A stretch of DNA of 64,000 nt from Canna indica. Its lineage: Eukaryota; Streptophyta; Magnoliopsida; Zingiberales; Cannaceae. The stretch is taken from contig CP136890.1 of assembly GCA_034359265.1 (NCBI GenBank), positions 65,597,501 through 65,661,500 on the forward strand, written 5' to 3'. The notes under the pieces were generated by a model that was not told the origin of the DNA, did no database searches, and saw only the letters and a program-made list of their open reading frames with translations. A program made the translations under genes and the position numbers. Shown piece after piece: positions 44,795 to 56,029 of the stretch (its first letter is position 1; every line of letters begins with the position of its first letter).

Positions 44795-45812
44795 TGTTGG
44801 GATGGGAATAAGGAACACAACGAAAATAGCAATTAAAAAAATTCAGAACATCCCAAAACAACGATCTACTTTAGCAATAATTAAGAAATTCAATCTACGA
44901 GTAGAAGGGGGAAGGTATACCTTATACCGCGGTTTGATAGGGTGCTCCTATTCTTGTATCAAGACGCACACACGCACGTCCTCCAACGATAGTCCACTCT
45001 AGACGCCTCACAACAAAGGGTCAGCAAACAACTGAACTCGTCATGGCTCAACGGAGATGCTTTCTCAAACCCCAAAACCTCAAGAGCTAGGCCGACCCTT
45101 CCACCAAGAACCGTGCTCCAAAACGAGAGGAAGAGGAGATGAGAAAACAACGGAACGAGAAGGTAGATCAAAGAATGCCTCATTGTCCTCTTTCGGAACC
45201 CTCCTAGTGGATTAAGTAGGTGTTGGCCCAAGGGTTCCCCCTAGGCTTTGATCTCTATTTTGATCATAACAAACATGTATCTAATATATTTGTGAAGTTT
45301 TGAGTTCAGGTTGAGGCTACGATACGCGCGCGAACATCGCTTGGAGAAATACAAAAATTGGCAAAAAGGCACCGATATAAATTGAGTAGAGTTCATAGAT
45401 CACCAAGTAGATTCTATGTAATATATCCCTAGGAACATATCCCAAGCCTATTTGTAATGTTATCCAAGTAAAAACTTGGTGACGGAACCCGGGAACAAAG
45501 AGCGCACCAAAATAAGTTTAAAAAATAGTCTCAGCCTAGGTTTGGTCAATTGGTTGGTCGACCGAATAAGGTAGAATATTGGCAGTAGCCACTTTGGTTG
45601 ATCGGTCGGTCGATCGATGAAGCCAAAAACTAGCAGTGGCCAATTCGTTCGACCGGTCAGTCATTCGGATAAAGCCAAAAATGGATAGTAGCCAATTCGG
45701 TCGACTAGTCGGTCGATCGAATGTGGCCGGGAAAGGGCAGTAGCCTGGCGGTTGCTGGATGATCGATCGGTCGGTTGATCGACGATCGACCGACAAGCGA
45801 TCAGACGACATC

Positions 45813-45836
45813 CAACGGGCAGAAAAATGCCCGTTG
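45813..45836 (+). promoter_or_regulatory. U3 hairpin of F with compensating stem changes
   Basis: CAACGGGCA, loop GAAAAA, TGCCCGTTG: nine perfect pairs. Relative to B's stem (AACGGATAG/CTATCCGTT) the lower stem AACGG is kept and the upper part is changed on both sides, so pairing is retained. Confidence 0.75.
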
Positions 45837-45850
45837 AAATGAGCTGCCGA

Positions 45851-45875
45851 GTGAGGGGTTATAAATACCCCTCAC
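45851..45875 (+). promoter_or_regulatory. TATA box inside a 9-bp inverted repeat (F)
   Basis: GTGAGGGGT, then TATAAAT, then ACCCCTCAC. The core promoter of this LTR is the loop of a perfect inverted repeat. G1 has the equivalent at 7790-7809, and A at 12270-12288 and 25516-25534. Confidence 0.75.
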
Positions 45876-48518
45876 CAACCTTCATTAACTCTTCTTAACT
45901 ATTCTTAAAAGCTTCCTACGTGAGATTTGTTCCTTCTAAGCTTGAAAGGCTCACGCTTGCTTCTTCGATCGACAATTTCGCTCAAGCGCTCTACTTCCCG
46001 CGACTCTGGCTTCGATTCGACCTCAACATCGAGTAGAGTTGGAGGCGTTGAAGGCATGGAAAAGAGCTTTTAATTATGGTATCATCTTTTACTCTTTTCA
46101 TTGTAATTTTATTTGTTATTTGAACCTGTTTCTTCATTATTAGCTTGCTAGGTGTGCTAGTGTAAACACTTAGGGTTTCCTTCAGAGAATTATATTTTAC
46201 CTAGGTGAATAGGTTTGAGGAGTTCTCAAAGGGCTGAGAAGCAAGTCCTAGATTGTATTCAAAGAAAAACACAAAGTCTATAAAGGATTTGGTTAGAAAT
46301 CCTTGGTGTGGAGCCAAGGTAGTGGAGTAGGCGGTTGGCCAAACTTCTATAATTACTTGTCTTTACATTGCTTGTTTGATTGTGCTTATTGTCTAATTAT
46401 TACTTGTCAAGCATCGTAATTTAGTTGTTTGATCAATTTGGTTGCATTAGAAATTAAACTCGAAAGAAATCCAGTAGAAGTTAAAATTCACCCAACACTA
46501 TTCAACCCCCCCTTCTAGTAGAAGACACCTTCAATTTGGCTTCATAAAAGATTAGGAAGGAGGAAGTAGATGGCCGGCCACAAATGGAGAGGAGGAGGAG
46601 TTCTTTGGAGCATTTCTCTTCAAAAAGCCTCTAAAGAATCAATTCCTTGATCTTCTCCAAGAAGATTAAGAACTAATTAACCAACCCCCTTCTATGGGGT
46701 GTTCGACCACAATTTATAGAGAGGGGGGGCGGCTAGAAAGGTAGACCCGCCGTAAAAACACTCTCATCGGAATTCAAAATTTCAGAGTTTGCCTTCAAAA
46801 ATAATTTATATTTTAATGGCTTCATAATTAATTTGAAATTAATTAAATCTAATAAAATATAAAATTTAATTTATCTCCATAAATTAAGAGCCTATAAACA
46901 AAATGATAATTATCCAAATAAACCAATTCCCTAACAATAGGACAGAGGTTTATCTAAATAATTTAATTTCTTATTAATTAATAGAATTATGATTTATCCT
47001 CATAAATCATATATCTATTAATTTTATGATTTATCTCCATAAATTAAATTCTTATTAATTAGGATTTATCCAAATAAATTAATTTACAATTAATCGGTTA
47101 GGCTCATGGTTAGAAACTAATTTTTCTACTATGTATATTTGATTCAAAATCAAATTATATTTAATTCATAATTAAAAATATTCCCGGTCAAGTAGTTAAT
47201 TAAATATATAATTTATAATTAAATTTACTCAACTACATGAAATATTATCATGTACCAATCCCTACAATTTAGGGATGCCCTACAAATTAGGGTTATCGAG
47301 GAACTCCTTCCCCGTGCATTCGTTCCTATAGGAAACGACTTTCATATTATGTCCGTAAACGAGATCCATGATCGAATTGTAGCATTATGCTAGTAGACAT
47401 ATAGGGCCGCATTCAGACTTTATCTCATAAGGTTCGTTACGAGATTACCCTGCTGTGTGTGACCCATTGGGCCCTACACTAAGCCAGTAGTGAGTTATGC
47501 ATAACGGAGAGTCGGATCCGATAGAATGACTTCTATTCGAATCTTACGAGCCACCACTAAACTCCTTTATTGGGGTCGTGAGAGACTCCACTCACAAGTC
47601 AAGATTGACATCTAGCAACTTGTCATGACTACTCGGATAGTGTAAGGTTCAATCTATAGGGATCGAACGCCCTTCGGTGATTAGTTACCTTGCAACTAAG
47701 TCCCTCAGTTACAATATCCTGAATACGACTAGGGCACGGAAAAACTGTCAAATCCTAATACCAATTCATATTTATTTTGCCTGCCAAGTCATTGTCTCAA
47801 TAATGACATGTCAAAAAACATTTTTCCGACATTCATATCTACTCTGGCCAAAAAATTCCTCAATCGACACTTGTAGGAACACATAGGACATTATCTCCTA
47901 TAACTAGGAGTAAGTGATTCCATATTGGTTGCTCACAGACCTCCAAAGGTGCTTTGCCATGCCCAGAGGTATTCATTACATGACATTAAAGGCCACGTAA
48001 GGATAAGTCCAAAGGTATGGGTCGACACTCACAAGGTAACCATGACAACCTCAGGTCCAAGGACTGCTTGCACCTACTATCATCCGAGGAACATCCTATC
48101 GACACTCATGTAAGGATTCCGTTATGTGTTCCTCATGCAGGTCCATTCTGTGAATTTATTCCCTAATGAGCCCCTGCACTTGTATATTAAATGACAGCTC
48201 ATAGGTAACTATGAGATTAGCTACCCCTTATTGTAAGACATGTACCAAGTGAACCAGTCTATCCAGAATCACCAATCCCCTAATTGGTGATTCTACAACT
48301 AGGAATATTTAGAACAAGGGCATCTGGAATCCTAAGTCTCACTGGCATGATCTCATCGTGGCCATGGAATCAATTGCCCTGGATCATGGGGTTCATCACA
48401 ATCTAATATATACAAAATATAGACGCAGCATATGATGAAAAGTTGCCTCATATTATTCATTAACCATAAATAGTTCCCTACACATCAACATGTGATTGGG
48501 TCAATGGCACTATTTCTT

Positions 48519-48960
48519 TCAATCTCCCATTTTCACTTGTAGCCAATCATTATGGTATTTAATACCCTTACAACTAAAGTGGCGATCGAACTGTTGTTGT
48601 GGTAACAACTTTGTGAATGAATCTACTAAATTATCTTTCGTGTCGACACGTTCAACATTTATATCACCACGTCCAACGATCTCTTTGATTAGGTGATACC
48701 GCCTTAGGATGTATTTTGATTTGTGGTGGGATCTAGGTTTTTTTGCTTGAGCAACAATCCCAATGTTCTCACAATAAATAGGGACTGGACCGGCAACCTC
48801 AGGAACAACACCCACCTCAGTGATGTACTTCTTTATCCACACTCCTTCCTTGGCGACTTCGCTTGCAGCGATGTACTCAGCTTCTGTCACAGTACCTTGC
48901 TTGGAACTTTTCCTTGCTTGTACCTTGCTTCTGTCAGCTTCGACCATAGTACCTTGCTTG
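48519..48960 (-). pseudogene. D2 RNase H end of pol
   Basis: Copia-type RNase H C-terminal half: GTVTEAEYIAASEVAKE, then PIYCENIGIVAQAKKPRSHHKSKYI, then DIFTK-like DSFTK. The frame ends KMGD-TGA, where AAAATGGGAGAT is the polypurine tract and TGA is the first three bases of the LTR. The final His-Arg-Lys region (YHLIKEIV) is intact. The upstream half (about 49010-48960) has GYTYSSFQSD in which an expected Asp (GYTDSSF) is Tyr. Confidence 0.75.
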
Positions 48961-50099
48961 GAACTTTTCCAGCATACTGTGCCACTATTAAGAGTAAATA
49001 CATATCAAAAAATGGATTTACTATCATCCGGATCCGATTGGAAGCTAGAATATGTATAGCCCTCCAATTTAAAATTTGACCCACCATAAATCAGGAGAAC
49101 ATCTTTAGTCCTTCTTAAGTACTTAAGAATGTTCTTTACGAGTTTCCAATGTTCATCTCTAGGATCTGCTTGAAATCTGCTAGTTACCCCTAGGGCATAA
49201 GCGACATCATGCCGAGTACAGAGCATTGTATACATAATGGATCCTACTGCCGAAGCATGAGGGATCTCGCTCATCCTTTTTCTCTCCTCAAGCGTCTTAG
49301 GAGACATCTTCTTGGAAAGAATGATGCCATGACTCATACGCAAGTAACCTCTTTTACTGCCTTCCATGCTAAACCTTTTTAGCACGGTATCAATATACCG
49401 AGACTGGGACAAACCAAGCATCCTTCTAGACCTATCCCTATAGATCATAATGTCGAGTACATAAGATGCTTCACCCAAGTCTTTCATGGAGAAGTTTTTG
49501 GATAACCATGCTTTCACTGACTGAGGCAGAGGAACATCATTCCCCATGAGCATTATGCCATCTACATACAACACAATAAACACAACAGTGCTCCCACTAG
49601 CCTTTTTGTAGACACAAGGTTCATCTACATTTTTGATAAAGCCAAACTCTTTGTCTGTCTCACCAAAATAGATGTTCCAACTCTTCGAGGCTTGCTTGAG
49701 TCCATAAATATACCATTGCAATTTGCATACCTTCTTCGGTCCTACCGGAGACATGAATCATTTTGGCTGGGTCATATAGACCTCTTCCTTAAGTTCACCA
49801 TTGAGGAATGCAGTCTTGACATCCATCTATCAGATCTCGTAGTCATGATATATAGCAATGACTAGCATTATCCTAATGGATTTGAGCATGACTACATGAG
49901 AAAAAGTTTCATCATAGTCAACACCTTGCCTTTGAGTAAAATCTTTTGCTACTAGCCTGGCTTTATAGGTCTCCACCTGGCCATTAGCTCCAATCTTTCT
50001 CTTAAAGGTCCACTTACACCCTATAGGAGTAACTCCTTCGGGTAAATCAACAAAAGTCCAAACTTGGTTGGTGAACATCAAGTCCATTTCAGATTTCAT
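48961..50099 (-). pseudogene. D2 reverse transcriptase, catalytic motif lost
   Basis: N-terminal block 50099-49830: NQVWTFVDLPEGVTPIGCKW, YKARLVAKDFTQRQGVDYDE. A stop and a frame change follow. 49754-49005: LQWYIYGLKQASKSWN, then VLYVDGIMLMGND, then YIDTVLKRF. The catalytic YVDD motif reads YVDG (Gly codon 49559-49557), so polymerase activity is lost independently of the stops. A second stop in the first block follows HDYEI (about 49830). Confidence 0.8.
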
Positions 50100-51108
50100 T
50101 GCTTCATGCCATTGTTTGAAATCACATCCTTGATTACTTGATCATAGGATTGCGGATCAATGTCTTCCTGGTCATTTTCAATAGTTAGGAAGAATCTCTC
50201 AGGTTGTCGACACAATCTCCCTGATCTACGAAGAGTGTTGGGAGGTAGTGATTCTGTGACTGGTTCAACCTGTGGACTATCCACCGGTTGTTGTGATTCG
50301 GTCTGTGGTTGTTGATCTTCATCAAGTTCAACATTTCTTCCACTCCCACTTTCCTCGATAAACTCTTTTTCTAAGAAGGTGGCATGCCTATTGAAAAATA
50401 CCTTTTGTTCAGTTGGTAAGTAGAAGTAATACCCTAAACTCTCTTTAGGGTATCCCGCAAACCTGCACTTGGTTGATTTAGCAAAAAGTTTATCTGACTC
50501 CAACTTTTTTACATACGCGGGACAACCCCAAATCTTGAGATGCCTCATACTTGGTTTCTTGCCACTCCATATCTCATATGGTGTACTAGAGACTGATTTT
50601 GTGGGAACCTTATTAAGAAGGTAGATAGCGGTTTCTAGCGCATATCCCCCCCCAAAAAAATTGAGAGATCAGTAAAGCAAAACATGGACCGCATCATATC
50701 TAGCTTTGTGCGATTCCTCCTTTCAGACACTCCATTATGCTATGGTGTGCCAGGAGGAGTCCATTCGGAGATAATCTCATTGTCCTTGAGATAACTTAGG
50801 AACTCAGTGGATAAGTATTCACCACCTCAATCTGATCGAAGGGTTTTTGATACTTCTCCCTACTTGTTTCTCAACCTTAACCATATACTCTTTGAACCTT
50901 TCAAAGCATCGGACTTATGTCTCAACAAGTAGACATATACAAACCTCGATGCATCGTCTGTAAACGTGATGAAGTAGGAATACCTACCTCTGGCTTGAGT
51001 TGTCATCGGTCCGCACACATCTGTGTGAACCAACTCTAATAACTAAGCGGCCCTCTCACTATTTCCAGAGAAGGGGGACTTGGTCATTTTTCCCTTGAGA
51101 CGGGATTC
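50100..51108 (-). pseudogene. D2 integrase
   Basis: Aligns by position and phrase with copia integrase. 50548-50096 encodes the C-terminal part (KIWGCPAYVKK, then CRFAGYPKESLGYYFY, then a Pro/Gln/Glu-rich linker RRSGRLCRQPERF). The catalytic core lies in 51108-50550, broken by several stops and frame changes, so the three acidic residues cannot be followed in one frame. Confidence 0.65.
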
Positions 51109-51735
51109 TCATGTTGACATCGATTCAAAATGGAATGGGTCAAATAACCCATCTTTATACAACTTGTTGATCCGATTCTCATTAATATGACCGAGTCTCA
51201 AATGCCAAAGATAGGTAAGGTTCAAATTATTTCTTTTTTCTTTTGTGCATTTCAACATGAAAAAAATATTATCAGTTACATCTAAGACCATTAAACCATT
51301 CGAAATGTGTCCAGTTCCATATAACTCATCAAAATGATATATGTGGCAACAATTGCCCTTTAAAGACATTTCATAACCTTGTTCAAGTAACAAGGGAACA
51401 GAACTAATATTCTTCATCAAAATTGGAACATAATAACAATTATTTAATTCAATGGTCTTGCCAGAAAGCAGACATAAACAATAGGTTCCTACGGCTAAAG
51501 CTGCAACTCCAGTGTCGTTGCCTACCCGGAGATCATAGTCGCCCTTGTTCAGTATTCTACTCATTCTCAACCCCTGCAATGAGTTGCAAATGTGACAACC
51601 ACAACCGGTATCCAATACCCATGTAGTAGAATTATGTAATGATAAATTTATTTCAATAACAAATGCACATACGGAGGGAGCTTCAAAAGCCCTATTTTGC
51701 CTTTCTTCTGCAATGTACTCCTTGCAGTTGTGCTT
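51109..51735 (-). pseudogene. D2 protease and pre-integrase region
   Basis: The frame carries the protease active site as LDTGCGCHICNSLQGL (about 51615-51565), then VAALAVGTYCLCLLSG, LNNCYYVPI, and the pre-integrase block YLWHLRLGHINENRINKL, with a stop after FESMST (about 51109). The protease would cut gag-pol. This is the longest continuous pol stretch in D2. Confidence 0.75.
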
Positions 51736-52512
51736 CTAGTGGTCATCTTTATCACAATGGAAACAGGTGCCTTTAGAAGCAGTGTTATCCTTTTTCTTGA
51801 TTTCCTTCTTAAGTTTCACAACTTTGTTTTTCGCTTTGTTCTTAACAGAGCGCTTCTTCGCCTTTTTCGAGGCACTACCCATTAACAAGACTATGTCTTT
51901 TTCCTTTTGAAGGTGGGACTCAGTAGTCTTCAGCATATTAAGGAGCTCGGGAAGCGAGGCATCCAGCTTGTTTATATGGTAGTTGATTATAAACTATGAA
52001 AATGACCCTGTGAGGGATTGGAGTATTAGGTCATGACTTAGCCCCTTATCAATGCTTTGGCCCACTTTCTTTAACCTCTCGATCAAATCGATTAGTTTGA
52101 GGACATAGGTTTCAACAGGGGTCCATGCCGTCATCTTGGCCTGGAAGAGTTGCTTTGATAGCTCAAACCTAGCAGTGCGGCTCTCTTCACCATACAACTC
52201 CTTGGGGTGAGAGAGGATGGCCCTAGCGTCCATCTTTTCATGTTGTCTCTGCAACACGTCGGACATTGAGGCGAGCATAATGCATTGTACAATAGTGCTG
52301 TCATCTTGCCACTTCTTGTAGGCAGTTCTTACTTCCTCGAAAGCCCTTTGGGTAGGTGCATCTGGTGGCCGATTATCAAGGACATAGGAGAGACGCTCCT
52401 CGGTACGCTCCTAGGTGAGGATAATCCTCAAATTTCGCAACCAATCGATGTAGTTTGTTCCAGTGAGTTTATTAGCATCAAGAATGCTACGTAATGACTG
52501 TGTGTTTGACAT
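51736..52512 (-). pseudogene. D2 gag
   Basis: ATG at 52512-52510 (MSNTQSLRSILDANKLTGTNY), a stop and frame change near 52430, then the gag core 52278-51994 (ARFELSKQLFQAKM, then LIDLIERLKKVG), a stop, then a basic segment and the knuckle CFHCDKDDH-stop-KHNC. The TAG (51738-51736) sits where Trp is usual after the His. D1 has the same TAG at 39206-39204. Confidence 0.75.
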
Positions 52513-53400
52513 GATGACGATGAAATTCTACAAGAAAAAAGAAAGACAAGTATAAGCTACCATTTTACATGCATGATCAATGAGGTCTTTTTAATTAATC
52601 ATGTCTCCCACTAATTTTCGCAGTTCCATAATACTCTTCGGATTGGAAGCGGGAAGCCCTCGTTGGTAAACTTCCTTAGGGGAAAAATGGAACCCCACTT
52701 CTCCTACTCAGGTCTCGCATGTAACACGACAAACCCTAATAGGTCCATGGGTTGGTAACTACTCTTTACCGATCACATCACTATGTGACTTCCATATGTT
52801 TTGCCTCTAGGGCAACCAAGGCCTTGTATGTGCACAACAAACCAAGGAGCCCTAGTTGAGTCACACCCATCGTTCGTATGACCTAGCGAGAAAACAACCA
52901 TCATTGAGTGTAGCTCAACAAGGTAAGTCATGTTCAAGCCAGTAGCAGAGACACAGACCGGATATGTGCCATATGAGGTGCAACGTGTCTATCAGCACAA
53001 AAGGCCTTGTGTGTGCACAACAAACCCGTTGTGATGATAGACATACTTGTCCCTCATAATGATGGAAGGCAAGACCGATATTCTTAATACCTTAGCCATT
53101 CGGACTCAATATTATTGGAGGGTTTCTTCATGCAATTATAATTTATCTAAGCAATCAACAATTGAAGAAAAAGCAATAAACAAAAGCATAAAGTAAATAA
53201 GGATGATTATGGATGTTCTAAGGGTTCCACCCGAGCTATCAGGCGAACCAAGGCCATCATCCTAGGGTTTTTAAGGAGGTCCGTCTTGCCAAGGGGATGC
53301 CCAAAATGATCTAGTAGGTTTCCAGTTCCATCAGTGCCTTCTTGGGGTTCTAGTCGTCGTCAACATGGTGCCGAACATCTCTCCGCGCGTGCACCAAAAC
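52513..53400 (-). other. D2 leader, part 1 (up to chromovirus E)
   Basis: Non-coding leader matching D1 at 39526-40395 (shared phrases such as AGGGTTCCACC and CATGGTG). It ends GCACCAAAAC at the E insertion, with the AAAAC duplication at 53396-53400. Confidence 0.75.
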
Positions 53401-55981
53401 TGTCACACCCCAACTGAGGGTAGTGTAACTGACCAGGGCCTACATCGTACCCTGTAGCCTACTATCTACACTGATCGTCAAGGAAACCAGAACATATCGA
53501 GAAAAGAAACCACAATACAATCTTTATTTAAAATTTCAAAGTTCACAAATATATATATATATATTTCAAACCAAAGGAGAAAAAAAAATATCATCGTTAC
53601 AAACTAGAACATCTCAAGTATCAAAGTTCAATACAAGCTTTCCAAAACACCTAACGGTCAGTGTAGAAAAGGAAAAGAAACTACAACATGACTCTGGACT
53701 ATGAATAAAGGACGCCGGTACGAGATATGACACCACTGCTTGCCCCCCTAGCTGCACCATGACGACAAGCCTCAATCACGGATCATGCTCTACAAAAACA
53801 AAGGAAATAAATTGTGAGTCCATTTGAGACTCAGTGAGTTGTTCTTCCGAACCTCCATATAATCCTCAATTGGTCATGCATAACATATAAGGCAACACAG
53901 TATATATATTCAGGGAGGTAAGCTACTTTTTAATATGACTACTGATCCCATGGGTCATATTGTATAAACCATATATGAGAGAAACCTGCCATAACGGCCT
54001 AATTAAGCCACCTGGCATCTGGCCATAGGGGACTACTTATGGTATAAGAATCTCGGCCATAACCGGCCCTACCATACAAGATAGAAACACACTGGCCGCT
54101 CGGCCACATCATATCAAGACGAAGTCAAGAAATCCTGGGCCATCGACTAGAATGGTCGACTAGTCTCTGGACTCCGTTTGGGATACGGATAGCTAGTCCC
54201 ATCCAACTGGGGTCTGACACCTAGAAGGCCCGCTAGTGCATCTCAAGACCCAATCACTAGCCGAGTCAAGCATTGGTCATTTCGGACCGCCCATGCTCCT
54301 CGGCAGACCATCTCAAGCACATCACAAAATCAAAATGTCCTAGGGTTTCCTTATATACACTTCGGGCAGTTGCCCGTATCTGGCCCGAATTCGGCCTGCA
54401 TGGTCAACAATTAATGTTACTCTTCCAAAACATGTACTCCTAATAATTCTAGGTTTCCAAAAATGAATACTAGAAGTCCTAGAAATTGTATCATTTACTA
54501 GTTCAGTTTCCATATCTAATATGTACCTTGTGATGTCCTACATGTTATCTAGCGTTATACACTACCTTGGGTGAGGAAATTCTGTGAACCGAACTTGGAA
54601 TTCCACCCATGAACATTTTCGGACAGCATATATAAAATAAAGAACGGTAAACATAACTCACACAACTACTATGTGTAACTACGATAGTCAACAATAAACA
54701 TTTACATACTGCATTAGAATTAAATTCAATATAAAATAGCTTATCTAGCATGGTAAGATAGCAATGAATTCAACAAGGCATGTACTATTAAGCATGGTAA
54801 AAATATTACATCATTTCAAAAATTAAAGATGAAAGATCTAAGGATGGTCACTATGCTATCATTCCTACAATCACATGTATCAATAAATTAGCTTGCTATA
54901 GTTAGTGTTTTACCTAAGTGTCATCATGTCTCTAATGTTTTAGCACTCTAACTATGGGATTTACCATCTAAAGCTCACCCTCTCCCTCCCCTAGGCTTGG
55001 CCGAGCCTTGAGCAAGGTGAACCTTGCTCGGCCATTCCCCTTAGTGTAGGAAGGGGAGAGGAGGATTAACCCCCGACCCTAAATCATTGTCTCCGCTATA
55101 TTCTAGTTACATATTGACTAGTTTGCTCCTCCCCCTATACTCGGCTGAGCCTTGCTCATGGAATTTTTGGGGTTGCTCGGCCGAACCTTTCAGCCTTAGG
55201 GAAGATGAGTTTCCTTAACACTTTAAATCAATGACTATGAACACACTATTCATGAAATTGAGATCATCCAAGGGCTCTACTTCCATCAAGGGAATTGGGG
55301 AAAATTTTGGCATGACCTTTCCCCCTTTTCCCATGGTTCGGCATCCCTAATACTCAAGAAATCGATCAGAAATCATGATGATCCGACAAGAATTGATACA
55401 AAACAGCGAATATACAATCTCGAAACCAAGAATCGTGAGAGATTCGCTAGAAAACATATCCTAACAATCCTAGGGGTTCGGCTACCCGCCTCCCCCAATC
55501 CATCAAATCTAACCACTCACCTTTGCTTGAGGAAGATGAAGGATTGGATGTTGACCACCTCGAATCTTCCGGCGATGGCACGAAACCCAGATCGATCAAG
55601 ATCTCCCTTCCTTGCTCTCTCTCCCTCTCTCCCTATGCGCTGCCTTGTGCGACTCCTAGATGAGTCGCACGACAGCTTGGATGAGGGATTTTAATCCCTC
55701 ATCTAACATTCCATACTTGCATTTGACACTTACTACTAACTCGACTCAGCCCGAGTTCGACGTGGGTTTCAACTATACCCGCAACACGATTCGATTTAAA
55801 CTTGATTAAGGTATAAATGCATAAAAGGAAAGAGTCATTTACCCAATTTAATTGCACACATCATTAGTCGAGTCATACCTTCTAGTCGAGGTGATCCTGA
55901 GGCTCGACTCGACTAACCCCGGATTCAGCGCGCTGCACCAAAATAGATTTTTATATTAGAAATTTTTTTCTCGGTCTTACA
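53401..55981 (-). repeat. E 3' LTR
   Basis: 2.58 kb. On the minus strand it starts TGTAAGACCGAG (55981) and ends GTGTGACA (53401). It contains a hairpin (TGGCCGAGC 54998-55006 with GCTCGGCCA 55026-55034) and a short AT run near 53555. It differs from the 5' LTR by several percent over most of its length but is identical across about 410 bases (54714-55124). Confidence 0.9.
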
Positions 55982-55997
55982 ACCTTCCCCCCTTATA
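55982..55997 (-). promoter_or_regulatory. E polypurine tract
   Basis: On the minus strand ATAAGGGGGGAAGGT precedes the 3' LTR start TGTAAGACC directly; it would prime plus-strand synthesis. Confidence 0.8.
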
Positions 55998-56029
55998 GTA
56001 AATTCGTCCTTGAATTAACTTGAATGACA

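Larger units (their letters stand above)
45221..46533 (+). mobile_element. Solo LTR F, a divergent member of the A/B LTR group
   Basis: Starts TGTTGGCCCAAGGG at 45221, has GATCATAACAAACATG about 40 bases in, a palindrome array (45540-45800), a hairpin (45813-45836), a TATA box centred in a 9-bp inverted repeat (45851-45875), the GTGGAGTAGGCGG motif and the CACTATTCAACCCCC end motif. No primer site or polypurine tract adjoins it. The right end is uncertain: the last CA is placed at 46532-46533, and no duplication of the left flank GTAGG was found. Confidence 0.75.
44795..48521 (-). repeat. D2 3' LTR, interrupted by solo LTR F
   Basis: TGTTGGGATGGGAATAAGG to CTATTTCTTTCA. Without F (1.31 kb) it is about 2.41 kb, matching D1 and D3. 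AATAAATTAATT-type short tandem units lie at about 46840-47110, as in D1. On the minus strand the first three LTR bases form the polyprotein stop codon. Confidence 0.85.
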
